A DNA stretch of 64,000 nucleotides from JAJDXW01 sp965243335. GTDB lineage: Bacteria > Pseudomonadota > Gammaproteobacteria > HK1. Location: the NCBI GenBank assembly GCA_965243335.1, contig OZ251545.1, forward strand, positions 5,208,001 to 5,272,000. The letters are read 5' to 3'. The translations under genes and the position numbers were made by a program. The stretch's first letter is position 1. The number at the start of each line of letters is the position of its first letter. Under the pieces are notes generated by a model. It was not told where the DNA came from, made no database searches, and saw only the letters and a list, made by a program, of their open reading frames with translations. Of the stretch, positions 35,040-43,271 are shown piece by piece.

Positions 35040-35849
35040 ATGGCCCGCAAGAATCCGGCGCTCGACCCTGTCGCTCCAGGTGCGGCCGACGGCGGGCGGC
35101 GGCGCCATGAAGTCGAAGTCGCAGCCGCGGTCAGCCTGCGTCACGGTGTCGAGGAACAGGCGGAGGTAGCCGCGCTCCGACCCCGGGTGAGCCGGGGGCG
35201 GGGACCAGCGCTCGCGCCGCGCCGCGATCTCCTCCTCCGTCACAAGCAGGTCGAGCCGGCGCGCGTCGACGTCGAGCCGGATGCGGTCGCCGGTCTCGAC
35301 GAGGGCGAGCGGCCCGCCGACTGCGGACTCGGGGTTGACGTGCAGGACGATCGTGCCGAAGGCGGTGCCGCTCATGCGCGCGTCCGAGATCCGCACCATG
35401 TCCTTGACCCCGCGGGCGGCGAGCTTCTTCGGGATCGGGACGTAGCCCGCCTCCGGCATTCCCGGCGCGCCCTTCGGGCCGGCCCCGCGGAGCACGAGGA
35501 CGTCGTCCGGCTCGACGTCGAGGCCGGGGTCGTCGATGCGCGCGGCGAGGTCCGCGAGTGAATCGAACATCACCGCGCGCCCCGTGTGCGCGAGCAGGCG
35601 GGGGGAGGCCGCGGAGTGCTTGATGACCGCCCCGCCGGGGGCGAGGTTGCCGCGGAGCACCGCCATGCCGCCGGACGGGCGGATGGGGTCGTCCCGGGTC
35701 CGCACGACCGTCTGGCCGGGGACCCGGTCGCCGATCTCGAGGTTCTCGCCCAAGGTCCGGCCCGATACGGTGGGAGTGTCGAGGCGGAGCTCCGAGCGCA
35801 GCTCGCGGAGCACCGCGTTCAGGCAGGAGGCGTAGTAAACTCCCCCGGT
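35040..35849 (-). pseudogene. C-terminal remnant of an IlvD/Edd-family dehydratase
   Basis: The minus strand encodes the C-terminal third of a dihydroxy-acid or sugar-acid dehydratase: TPTVSGRTLGENL, GGMAVLRGNLAPGGAVIKHSA, a MSGTAFGTIVLHVNPE motif and an end resembling the usual CDFDF. Roughly the first 340 residues, including the Fe-S cysteines, are missing, and the frame hits a stop at 35850-35852. No stop codon follows the normal C-terminus; the frame runs on antisense through dusA. The break point is exactly where a foreign-looking small-gene cluster begins (35877), so an insertion or deletion there probably destroyed the gene. Confidence 0.78.
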
Positions 35850-35876
35850 TCAGGACAACCGGCAGGCAGCGGAACG

Positions 35877-36176
35877 ATGAAGCAGCGGATCCTGGACCGG
35901 GCCCGGAGCGTCGTGGAAGCCTGCGTACACAAACAGTACGGCAATGCGTCTCTCAAGGTGCTGGCGGTGGACCCGGAGGTGGACGGCCACGGGGACGAGT
36001 TCCTCTGGATTTCCCTCAAGTACGACGACAGCAACGGCGCCGAGGACCTCCCGGACGCCTGGGAGCGAATTGGTCTGATAGGTCGGTTCCAAACAGAGCT
36101 CCAAGACGTGGACGTCGAGGCGTTTCCGGTTGTCTCGTTCATTGCCGAATCGGACCTCGAAGTGGAGGTGGAATAG
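35877..36176 (+). CDS. Small hypothetical protein upstream of a HEPN-type gene
   Basis: The 99-residue protein starts MKQRILDRARSVVEAC and has an acidic C-terminal half (FIAESDLEVEVE) with GDEFLWISLKYDD in the middle. The ribosome-binding site is modest (GCGGAACG). I do not recognise the family. It is 6 nt before a HEPN-type gene and likely co-transcribed. Small acidic proteins in such a position are often antitoxins or partners, but the sequence does not resemble the usual MNT-type partner. Base composition is less extreme than the flanking core genes. Confidence 0.72.
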   Translation: MKQRILDRARSVVEACVHKQYGNASLKVLAVDPEVDGHGDEFLWISLKYDDSNGAEDLPDAWERIGLIGRFQTELQDVDVEAFPVVSFIAESDLEVEVE

Positions 36177-36182
36177 CTCGCC

Positions 36183-36644
36183 GTGGCGCCGGAGCACCTA
36201 TTGCAGATAGCCGCCGACCTTGCGGAGATCAACCCTCGCAGGCCGCGGCGGGCGGATCTTTGCCGGGCCGTCAGCACGGCGTACTACGCTTTGTTCCATT
36301 GCCTCGCGCGCAGTTGCGCAGACAGTTTGGCCGGCAGGGCCGGTAGCCGGCAAATGTGGCGGCGGATGTACCGTGCGCTGGAGCACAGGCAGGCGAAGGT
36401 GCGCTGCGGGCACGTGCCGTCGGAGTTTCCCGACGCAGTGCGGAGATTCGGGCGGACGTTCGTCATGCTGCAAGGCAAACGCCACTACGCGGACTACGAC
36501 CCGGACCGCCCGGTCAGGAAATCCGATGTCGTGATGGACATCAGCCACGCTCGAACTGCAATCGGTCGCTTTCTTGCCACGCCGGCGAGCGTCCGCCGCG
36601 ACTTCGCCATCCATGTGCTGATGAAGGTGAGAGCCGATGCCTGA
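36183..36644 (+). CDS. HEPN-domain protein (putative toxin component)
   Basis: The 153-residue product shows the helical HEPN pattern: LCRAVSTAYYALFHCLAR in the first half and an LQGKRHYADYDP segment whose Arg-His belongs to the typical RhxADYD end of this family. HEPN proteins commonly act as RNases in toxin-antitoxin and defence systems. The start is GTG at 36183. The last codons overlap the ATG of the RelB-like gene (ATGCCTGA), giving a tightly packed three-gene unit. Whether it is an active toxin is inference; the canonical Rx4-6H motif is not perfectly clear. Confidence 0.75.
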   Translation: MAPEHLLQIAADLAEINPRRPRRADLCRAVSTAYYALFHCLARSCADSLAGRAGSRQMWRRMYRALEHRQAKVRCGHVPSEFPDAVRRFGRTFVMLQGKRHYADYDPDRPVRKSDVVMDISHARTAIGRFLATPASVRRDFAIHVLMKVRADA

Positions 36645-36864
36645 ACCGGCGGGCGGCGGGATGGCGTTGCGGCGGGGGAACGGGCAACCCGTGCGGGACA
36701 TGTCCTCGGCGTCGTCGAAGCGTCTGCCCTTCATCGTCCGGGCGCCGAACCCAGCCACCGCCGAGGCCATCGAGGAGCTGGAAGAGGGCAAGGGCAAGCG
36801 TTTCGAAAGTGCGGAAGACCTGTTCCGGGACCTCGGGATTGGACGTCAAAATTCAGGTGAATGA
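36637..36864 (+). CDS. RelB/DinJ-like antitoxin without a visible toxin partner
   Basis: The 75-residue product ends with NPATAEAIEELEEGKGKRF and SAEDLFRDLGI, the pattern of RelB-type antitoxins (N-terminal DNA-binding region followed by a helical toxin-binding tail). The true start may be the inner Met at 36700, since that gives a normal antitoxin length. No relE-like gene follows; the next feature is a palindromic repeat at 36874. It may be an orphan, or may belong to the HEPN unit upstream, with which it overlaps by 8 nt. Confidence 0.72.
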   Translation: MPEPAGGGMALRRGNGQPVRDMSSASSKRLPFIVRAPNPATAEAIEELEEGKGKRFESAEDLFRDLGIGRQNSGE

Positions 36865-37178
36865 CTTTGCAGTCCGTCATTCCCGCGAAGCTTGTGCCCG
36901 CGACAGCGGGTAGCGGGAATCCAGGGACTTTCGATTGAAGTGGATTCCCGCTTCCGCGGGAATGACGGATCCAAGGGAGCCATGCTTGAGGCCCGTCCGC
37001 CCATGACCACCGCCCACGCGCCGATGCCGGTGGCCGAAGCCGTGCGTGATGCGATGCCGCTCGCCGGAGCCCTGCGCCATGCGTAGCCGCCATCCGCGCC
37101 GGGGACGGTCCGGCCCATTCGGGAAGCGAGGGATCGCAGCCGCGATGTATCCGCCCCGCTTCCCGAAGGGCGGGGAGG
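36865..37178. other. Gene-less region with a family 2 repeat
   Basis: The 314 bp between the RelB-like gene and the MFS transporter hold the palindromic repeat at 36874-36968. After it come short Ala/Met-coding triplet patterns (ATGCCGGTGGCCGAAGCCGT and similar) with no supported gene. No clear terminator T-run is seen. Confidence 0.5.
36874..36968. repeat. Palindromic repeat, family 2, copy 1
   Basis: The element opens with CCGTCATTCCCGCG and closes with CGCGGGAATGACGG, and contains inner hairpins (CCCGCGACAGCGGG, and GATTCCCGCTTCCGCGGG). Related copies are at 44987-45086 and, as a fragment, at 38729-38755. Elements built on GTCATTCCCGCG hairpins are common intergenic repeats in beta- and gammaproteobacteria. 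Confidence 0.82.
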
Positions 37179-38447
37179 TCAGGCGGGGGCGGGGGAGCGG
37201 GCGATGAACGCGCCCCGGCGCGGCAGGAGCAGGACCGCCGCGAGGATGCCGGCCGCGGCCACCGCCATCCCCGCGAAGAGCCGGTCGAAGCCCCAGCCTC
37301 CGTGGACCCAGGCAATGAGGGGCAGGGTGGAGGCGCTGACCGAGAACGTCACGATGTAGCGGACGGAGTAGACGCGGCTTCGCCACTCGCTCTTCGTGAT
37401 CCGGCCGATGAGCACGTCGTTGATCGGGATCTGGCCGAACACGACCAGCATGAAGCCGACCGCCACGACGAGGGCGGCGACCCCGGTGAGCTGGTGCATG
37501 ACCGCGAAGAACACCGCCTGGAGCGCGGCGACGACGGCGAAGACGGTGCGAAGGGAGTGGTGGTCGACGAGATATCCGACCACGAGCTGGGCGAAGGCGG
37601 CCACCGTGAAGACCGCGAAGGCGTAGCCCCCGATCGCGGTGGCGGAGCCGGCCAGGTCCGTCAGCCGCTCGTCGAAGACCTTCGGCAGCGCGAACGTCGT
37701 GCTCTGGAAGATGAGGCCGCCGATCGCGGTGGTGAACAGGATGATCGCGAGCACCCGCACGAACGTCCCGCGCGCGACCGGCGGGGGGCCGTCGCGGCCG
37801 CCGCCGGGCGCGGCCTTCGCGGCGGCTCCCCCGTCCGCCCCCGTGCGGCCTTCCGCCCCGCGCCCGTCCGCCCGGCGCGCGTGCGCCCCGCCCCGCCGCC
37901 CCGTCCACAGGAAGGCGGCATAGGCGGCGCCGAGGCCGATGGAGACCGCGCCGGGAAGCACGAACGCGCTCCGCCAGCCGGCGGTGTCGATGAAGTAGCC
38001 GGTGAGGAGGGCCGCGCTCGCCACCCCGAGGTTGCCGAAGACGCCGTTGATCGCGAGCGGCACCCCCGTCTTCTCCCGCCCCTGGATGACGAGGGCGAGG
38101 CCGACCGGATGGTAGATCGCGGCGAAGAGCCCGATCGCCGTCAGCCCGAGCGCGATCTCGAGCGGAGACCCGGCGAGGGCGGTCAGGATGGAGCTCGCGC
38201 CGATGCCGAGGAAGAAGATCACGATCATCCCCTCCCGGCTCCACTTGTCCGCGAGCCAGCCGGCCGGGAGTGCGGCGACCCCGAACGCGATGAAGCCCGG
38301 CGTCGCGTAGGGGATGAGCGCGGCATAGCTCATCCCCCACTCGCCGGCGAGCCGGAGCGCGGCGACCGTCGCGAAGATGAGCATGAAGAAGTGGTCGAGG
38401 AAGTGCCCCGCGTTGAGGAAGACGAAGTGAAGACGTGTGCGCGGCAT
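37179..38447 (-). CDS. MFS transporter
   Basis: The 422-residue protein has twelve hydrophobic segments in two blocks of six, as in the major facilitator superfamily. The loop between helices 2 and 3 (ALPAGWLADKWSREGMIVIFF) is the characteristic MFS motif. The central loop is replaced by a long Gly/Ala/Arg-rich stretch (residues about 190-232), one of several such inserts in this genome. It starts LHFVFLNAGHFLDHFFML, reminiscent of fosmidomycin-resistance-type (Fsr) transporters. The ATG at 38447 follows GGGAGAGA. The substrate is unknown. Confidence 0.85.
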   Translation of the reverse strand: MPRTRLHFVFLNAGHFLDHFFMLIFATVAALRLAGEWGMSYAALIPYATPGFIAFGVAALPAGWLADKWSREGMIVIFFLGIGASSILTALAGSPLEIALGLTAIGLFAAIYHPVGLALVIQGREKTGVPLAINGVFGNLGVASAALLTGYFIDTAGWRSAFVLPGAVSIGLGAAYAAFLWTGRRGGAHARRADGRGAEGRTGADGGAAAKAAPGGGRDGPPPVARGTFVRVLAIILFTTAIGGLIFQSTTFALPKVFDERLTDLAGSATAIGGYAFAVFTVAAFAQLVVGYLVDHHSLRTVFAVVAALQAVFFAVMHQLTGVAALVVAVGFMLVVFGQIPINDVLIGRITKSEWRSRVYSVRYIVTFSVSASTLPLIAWVHGGWGFDRLFAGMAVAAAGILAAVLLLPRRGAFIARSPAPA

Positions 38448-39034
38448 GACGCTCTCTCCCCGGGCTCGGCCTCCGCGCCGGTCAGCGGCCCCGACCCCGG
38501 CTCCGACCCCGAGCCCCTGAGCTTGGCCCCGGCCGGGAGGAGGCGGGGCGGCGGCCCCGGTGCGGGGGCCCATTATGGCGCCCCGGCGTCCGCGCCACAG
38601 GAAGGGTGCAAGACGGGGCAGGTGCGCGACGGGATTTCCGCCGAGACCTCCTCGTCGCAGGCGTGTCCTGGGAACAGCGCGTCCCGGGAGCGCAGGCGTC
38701 CTGGGAACGCGGGCATCCCGCCCACCTTCGTCATTCCCGCGAAAGCGGGAATCCAGGTGTCCTGGGAACGCGGGCGTCTCGCCCGCACAGGGGTGTGAAG
38801 CGCCCGTGCACAAAAATGCGGGCGGGACACAAGCGTTCCCAGGACGCCCCGCGGAAAACTGGCGATGGGGTGAAGGCGGCTCCGAACCGCCCTGATGCCG
38901 GAGGAGGCCGCCCGCTGCCCCTGCCCGCCGCCCGCGCCGCCGTGAGCGGTTGGGCGTCCCCGGCTCCGGCGGAAAGCCGGTGAACCGCGCGGGTTAGGAT
39001 CGGGGGGCCGCCCCCGAGACCACTTCAGATCCAG
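38448..39034. other. Gene-less divergent region rich in dispersed repeats
   Basis: The 587 bp between the two MFS genes contain no supported gene. From 38665 to 38844 there is a mosaic of family 1 arms, a family 2 fragment and one complete family 1 element. The rest is GC-rich sequence with no RNA gene or strong promoter that I can see. Confidence 0.5.
38665..38844. repeat. Mosaic of dispersed repeats including family 1, copy 3
   Basis: From left to right: two partial units beginning TCCTGGGAAC, a family 2 fragment (TTCGTCATTCCCGCGAAAGC, 38728-38755), and a complete family 1 element at 38760-38844. This last copy is inverted relative to the copy at 21137: its loop contains GTGAAGCGCCCGTG. 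One family seems to insert into or next to the other. Confidence 0.82.
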
Positions 39035-40555
39035 ATGGAAGCGCCTACCGACGCCGCCCCGCGCCCGGCCGAGCCGCCGCGCGTGCTGATCCTCATCACG
39101 GTGTCGGTGTGCACGATGCTCTACGCGCTCACGGTCACCATCGTGAACGTGATCCTGCCGCAGCTCCAGGGCGCGCTCTCCGCGACCCCGGAGCAGGTGT
39201 CGTGGGTGGTCACCCTCAACGTCATCGCCACCGCGGTCGCGACCCCGATGACGGGGTGGCTGGTGGCGCGCTTCGGCCAGCGCCGGGTCATCCTCTGGAG
39301 CGTGACCCTGTTCACGGTGAGCTCGCTCCTCTGCGCGTCGGCCGAGAACCTCGTGCCGCTCCTCGCGTACCGCATCGGCCAGGGGGTCTTCGGCGCGCCC
39401 CTCGTGCCCCTCGCCCAGGCCATCATCATCGCGACCTATCCGCCCGACCGGCGCGCCGCCGCCCAGGGGCTGTTCGGGATGGCGGTCGTCATCGGCCCCG
39501 CCGTCGCCCCCGCCCTCGGCGGCTACCTCGCCGAGGAGTACAACTGGCGCTGGGTCTTCCTGCTCATCCTGCCGCTGTGCGTGGCGGCATTCACCCTCGC
39601 GTTCATCTTCATCCGCGACAACACCCGGGGCGAGCGGATGCGCCTCGACTGGACCGGCTTCCTCGCCTTCTCCATCGCGATCACCTGCGCGCAGCTCATC
39701 ATCGACCGGGGCGAGCGCGAGGACTGGTTCGATTCGCTCCAGATCCTCACCCTGGCCGGCATCCTCATCGGGGCCTTCTGGGTGTTCCTCGCCCACACCG
39801 CGACCGCGAAGAACCCCTTCATCAACCCCGCCCTGTTCCGGGACCGGAACTTCACCATCGGGCTCATCCTCGTCTTCGTCTACGGGATGCTCAACTTCAC
39901 CCCGACGGTGCTCCTGCCCCCGATGCTCCAGAACCTGATGGGCTATCCGGACTCCATGATCGGGGTCCTGCTCGCGGCCCGCGGGGCGGGGATGATCATC
40001 GGCTTCTTCATCGCCGGGCGCATGGGGCGGCTCGACCCGCGGGCGGGCATGATCGTCGGCCTCGCCATGATCGGGGTGAGCGGCTGGAACATGGCCCTGT
40101 TCAACCTCGACGTCGACCCCTGGGCGGTCGCCTGGAACGGGATCCTGCAAGGGATCGGGACGGGGCTGATGTGGGTGCCGCTGTCCATGGTCGCGTTCGC
40201 GACCCTCCCCGCCCGGATGCTGCCCGAGGCCTCCTCGCTCTTCCACCTCCTGCGCAACTTCGGGTCGAGCTTCTTCATCTCGGTCAGCGTCCTCGCGGTC
40301 GTGCGCACCGCCAAGGTCCGCTACGCGGAGCTCGCCGAGCACGTCACCCCCTATGCGGAAGGGGTCCGGCTCCCCGAGGTGGGCGGGATGTGGTCGTTCG
40401 ACACGGTGCCCGGGCTCGCCCGCTTCGGGGCGGAGCTCGACCGTCAGGCGATGATGGTGGGCTACGCCAACTCCTTCGCCTTGTACGCGGCGCTCTCGTT
40501 CGTCACCCTTCCCCTCCTGCTGTTCGTCCGGATCCGGCGAAGGGGGATCGGGTGA
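39035..40555 (+). CDS. DHA2-family MFS drug transporter (EmrB/QacA type)
   Basis: The 506-residue protein has fourteen likely transmembrane segments, the hallmark of the DHA2 drug:proton antiporters. Characteristic features are an N-terminal helix with TVTIVNVILPQLQGALSATP, the MFS loop GWLVARFGQRRVIL, and motif C-like VVIGPAVAPALGGYL. EmrB-type pumps normally work with an EmrA adaptor and an outer-membrane channel, but none is adjacent. A stand-alone QacA-like pump or use of another adaptor is possible. Confidence 0.9.
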   Translation: MEAPTDAAPRPAEPPRVLILITVSVCTMLYALTVTIVNVILPQLQGALSATPEQVSWVVTLNVIATAVATPMTGWLVARFGQRRVILWSVTLFTVSSLLCASAENLVPLLAYRIGQGVFGAPLVPLAQAIIIATYPPDRRAAAQGLFGMAVVIGPAVAPALGGYLAEEYNWRWVFLLILPLCVAAFTLAFIFIRDNTRGERMRLDWTGFLAFSIAITCAQLIIDRGEREDWFDSLQILTLAGILIGAFWVFLAHTATAKNPFINPALFRDRNFTIGLILVFVYGMLNFTPTVLLPPMLQNLMGYPDSMIGVLLAARGAGMIIGFFIAGRMGRLDPRAGMIVGLAMIGVSGWNMALFNLDVDPWAVAWNGILQGIGTGLMWVPLSMVAFATLPARMLPEASSLFHLLRNFGSSFFISVSVLAVVRTAKVRYAELAEHVTPYAEGVRLPEVGGMWSFDTVPGLARFGAELDRQAMMVGYANSFALYAALSFVTLPLLLFVRIRRRGIG

Positions 40556-40793
40556 CGGCCCCGTTCGTCGGCGTCGGCAGCGGGAGCGGAGCCGGTCCCG
40601 AGGTCGAACGTTGCGATGCCCAGGCTCCGGGGCTCAGGTTGAATACATCGAGAATCGGCAAGCTGCGTTCTTCCCGAGAGGGGACGCGGACCAGGGCGGC
40701 AGTCCCGGGACAGGTTCGGATTCCGGTTCCGGCGCCGGCGAAGGACCGGCCGGCGGGGGCGGGGGCCGGGACGGGGCGCGGGGGAACGCCTGC

Positions 40794-43271
40794 ATGATCG
40801 GGCGGTCGATCCCGCGGGTCGAGGATCCGGCCCTCCTCTCCGGCGAGGCGGAGTTCGCGGACGACGCCCCGCTCCCGCCCGACGCGGGCCACGCCTGCTT
40901 CGTGCGGTCGCCCTGGCCGCACGCGGAGGTAGCCGCGGTCGATGCGGGCGAGGCGTGCGCCATGGACGGCGTGTACGCGGTCCTCACCGGGGCGGAGGCC
41001 GCCCGCTGGTCCGACCCGCTCCTGGTCGGGGTGCGCGCCCCGGTCGAGCACCGCTGCCTCGCGACCGGCCGGGTGCGCTACGTCGGGGAGCCGGTCGCGG
41101 TGGTAGTGGCGCGCGACCGGTACGTGGCGGAGGACGCGGCGGAGGCGGTCCGGGTCGAGTACGCGCCGCTTCCGGCGATCGTGGACCCGGAGGAGGCCCT
41201 CCGCGCTTCGGCCCCGATCCTCCACGAGGCGCTGGGCGCGAACCTGGTCCACGAGCGGAGCTTCCGCTACGGCGACCCGGAGGCCGTCTTCCGCGCCGCG
41301 CCGCGCCGGGTCGAGGTCGAGGTCCGCTACCCGCGCAACGTCTGCGCGCCCATCGAGGGGGTCGTGGTGACCGCGGCCTGGCTCGCGGGCGAGGGGGTCT
41401 ACGAGGTCCATTCCAACTTCCAGGGGCCGTACTCCCTGCATCCGGTGATGGCGCGGGCGCTCCGGGTCCCGGGGTCGCGCCTGCGGCTCCGCGCCGCGCG
41501 CAATTCGGGCGGGAGCTTCGGGGTCAAGCAGTCCGCCTTCGTCGACGTCGTCGCCCTCGCCCTCGCGGCCCGCGCCGCCGGACGGACGGTGCGCTGGACC
41601 CAGGACCGGGCGGAGAACCTGTCCGCCTCGACCGCCGCCACCAACCGGGTGATCCGGCTCGCGGCGGCGGTCGAGGCGGACGGGCGGGTGCGGGCGCTCC
41701 GCTACGACCAGGTCGAGGACTGCGGCGCGTACCTCCGCGCCCCCGAGCCCGCCACCCTGTACCGGATGCACGGCCTCATGACCGGGGCGTACGACGTGCC
41801 CCACCTCGCGGTCCGCAACCGGGTCGCGCTCACCAACAAGACCCCGACCGGCCTCAACCGGGGGTTCGGCGGCCCCCAGGCGTTCTTCGCCCTCGAATCG
41901 CTCATGCGGCGGGTCGCCGACGCGCTCGGCCTCGACCCCCTCGACGTGATCCGCCGGAACCTGGTTCCGGGCGCGGCCATCCCCTACCGGGCGGCGGCCG
42001 GCGCCCGGTACGACTCGGGGGACTTCCCGGCCCTCGTCGAGCGGACGGTCGCGGAGGGAGGGCTCGACGCGCTCCTCGCCCGCCGGCGCGCGGCGCGCCG
42101 CGCGGGGCGCCTCTACGGGGTCGGGTTCGCGGCGGTCGTGGAGACCAGCATCTCCAACATGGGCTACATCACCACCCTGCTCACCCCCGAGGTGCGGGCG
42201 CGGGCCGGCCCCAAGGACGGGGCGGTGGCGACCGCGACGGTGAGCCTCGACCCGGGCGGCGCGGTCACGGTCACCGCCGCCTCCGCGCCCCAGGGCCAGG
42301 GCCACCGCACCGTGCTCGCCCAGGTGGCGGCGGCGGCCCTCGGGCTCGCCCCGGAGGAGGTCGTCGTCAACCTGGAGCACGACACCCAGACCCAGGCGTG
42401 GTCCATCGCCTCCGGCAACTACTCCAGCCGGTTCGCGGGGGCGGTGGCGGGGGCCGCCCACCGGGCCGCGCTCCGGGTCCGCGAACGGCTCGCGGCGGTG
42501 GCCGCGCGGGAGCTGAACGCGCGTCCCGGCGCGCTCGTCTTCGCGGGCGGGCGGGTCCATCCGCCCGGCAACCCGGAGAACGCGATCGCGATCGCCCGCC
42601 TCGCCGGCATCTTCCACTGGTCGCCCTCGTCGCTCCCGGAGGGGATGGAGCCGGGGCTGCGGGTGACCGAGATGTGGTCGCCGCCCGCGCTCGCGCCGCC
42701 CGACCCCGAGGACCGCATCAACGGGGCCGGCGCCTACGCCTTCGTGTTCGACTACTGCGGGGTCGAGGTGGACCCGGCGACCGCGCGGATGCGGATCGAC
42801 CGCTACGTGACCGGGCACGACTCGGGGAGGCGCCTGCATCCCGCGATGGTGGACGGGCAGATCCGGGGGGCGTTCGCGCAGGGGGTCGGGGCGGCCCTCT
42901 ACGAGGAGCTCCGCTACGACGCGGACGGCGCCTTCCTCTCCGGCACGCTCGCGGACTACCCGATCCCGACCGCCTGCGAGGTTCCGGCCCCGGTCATCGT
43001 CCATCACGACACGCCTTCCACGGTCACCCCGCTCGGGGCGAAGGGGGTCGGCGAAGGAGTTTCGATGAGCGCGCCGGTCTGCCTCGCGAACGCGGTCGCG
43101 GACGCCCTCGGCGCCGGCGAGCCGCTGCGCCTGCCCATGCTGCCCCACCGCCTGGCGCCGCTGGTCGAAGCCGCCCGTGCGCGCCGCGGCGCGGCTGCTG
43201 CTGCGACGGCTGTGGCGGCGGCTCGGCAGCCGCCGGCTTCCCCGGAGCGCGGCAAGGGGGAGCGGCGGTGA
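40794..43271 (+). CDS. Molybdenum-hydroxylase large subunit (xanthine dehydrogenase/CO dehydrogenase family)
   Basis: The 825-residue protein is the molybdopterin-binding subunit of a xanthine dehydrogenase-family enzyme. Visible signatures are the N-terminal GRSIPRVEDPALLSGEAEFADD, a molybdopterin segment around GGSFGVKQSA, GFGGPQAFFALE, and the catalytic Glu in GAKGVGEGVSM near the end. It lacks the CO-dehydrogenase-specific cysteine loop (AYRCSFR), so it is more likely an aldehyde or heterocycle hydroxylase. The ATG at 40794 follows GGGGGA. It overlaps the next gene (GTGA) and forms an operon with it. No cofactor-maturation genes are seen. Confidence 0.88.
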   Translation: MIGRSIPRVEDPALLSGEAEFADDAPLPPDAGHACFVRSPWPHAEVAAVDAGEACAMDGVYAVLTGAEAARWSDPLLVGVRAPVEHRCLATGRVRYVGEPVAVVVARDRYVAEDAAEAVRVEYAPLPAIVDPEEALRASAPILHEALGANLVHERSFRYGDPEAVFRAAPRRVEVEVRYPRNVCAPIEGVVVTAAWLAGEGVYEVHSNFQGPYSLHPVMARALRVPGSRLRLRAARNSGGSFGVKQSAFVDVVALALAARAAGRTVRWTQDRAENLSASTAATNRVIRLAAAVEADGRVRALRYDQVEDCGAYLRAPEPATLYRMHGLMTGAYDVPHLAVRNRVALTNKTPTGLNRGFGGPQAFFALESLMRRVADALGLDPLDVIRRNLVPGAAIPYRAAAGARYDSGDFPALVERTVAEGGLDALLARRRAARRAGRLYGVGFAAVVETSISNMGYITTLLTPEVRARAGPKDGAVATATVSLDPGGAVTVTAASAPQGQGHRTVLAQVAAAALGLAPEEVVVNLEHDTQTQAWSIASGNYSSRFAGAVAGAAHRAALRVRERLAAVAARELNARPGALVFAGGRVHPPGNPENAIAIARLAGIFHWSPSSLPEGMEPGLRVTEMWSPPALAPPDPEDRINGAGAYAFVFDYCGVEVDPATARMRIDRYVTGHDSGRRLHPAMVDGQIRGAFAQGVGAALYEELRYDADGAFLSGTLADYPIPTACEVPAPVIVHHDTPSTVTPLGAKGVGEGVSMSAPVCLANAVADALGAGEPLRLPMLPHRLAPLVEAARARRGAAAAATAVAAARQPPASPERGKGERR

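Noticed and set aside
40794..43271. Carbon monoxide dehydrogenase (coxL)
   Set aside because: The AYRCSFR-type active-site loop that defines form I CO dehydrogenase is not seen, so a general molybdenum-hydroxylase name is safer.
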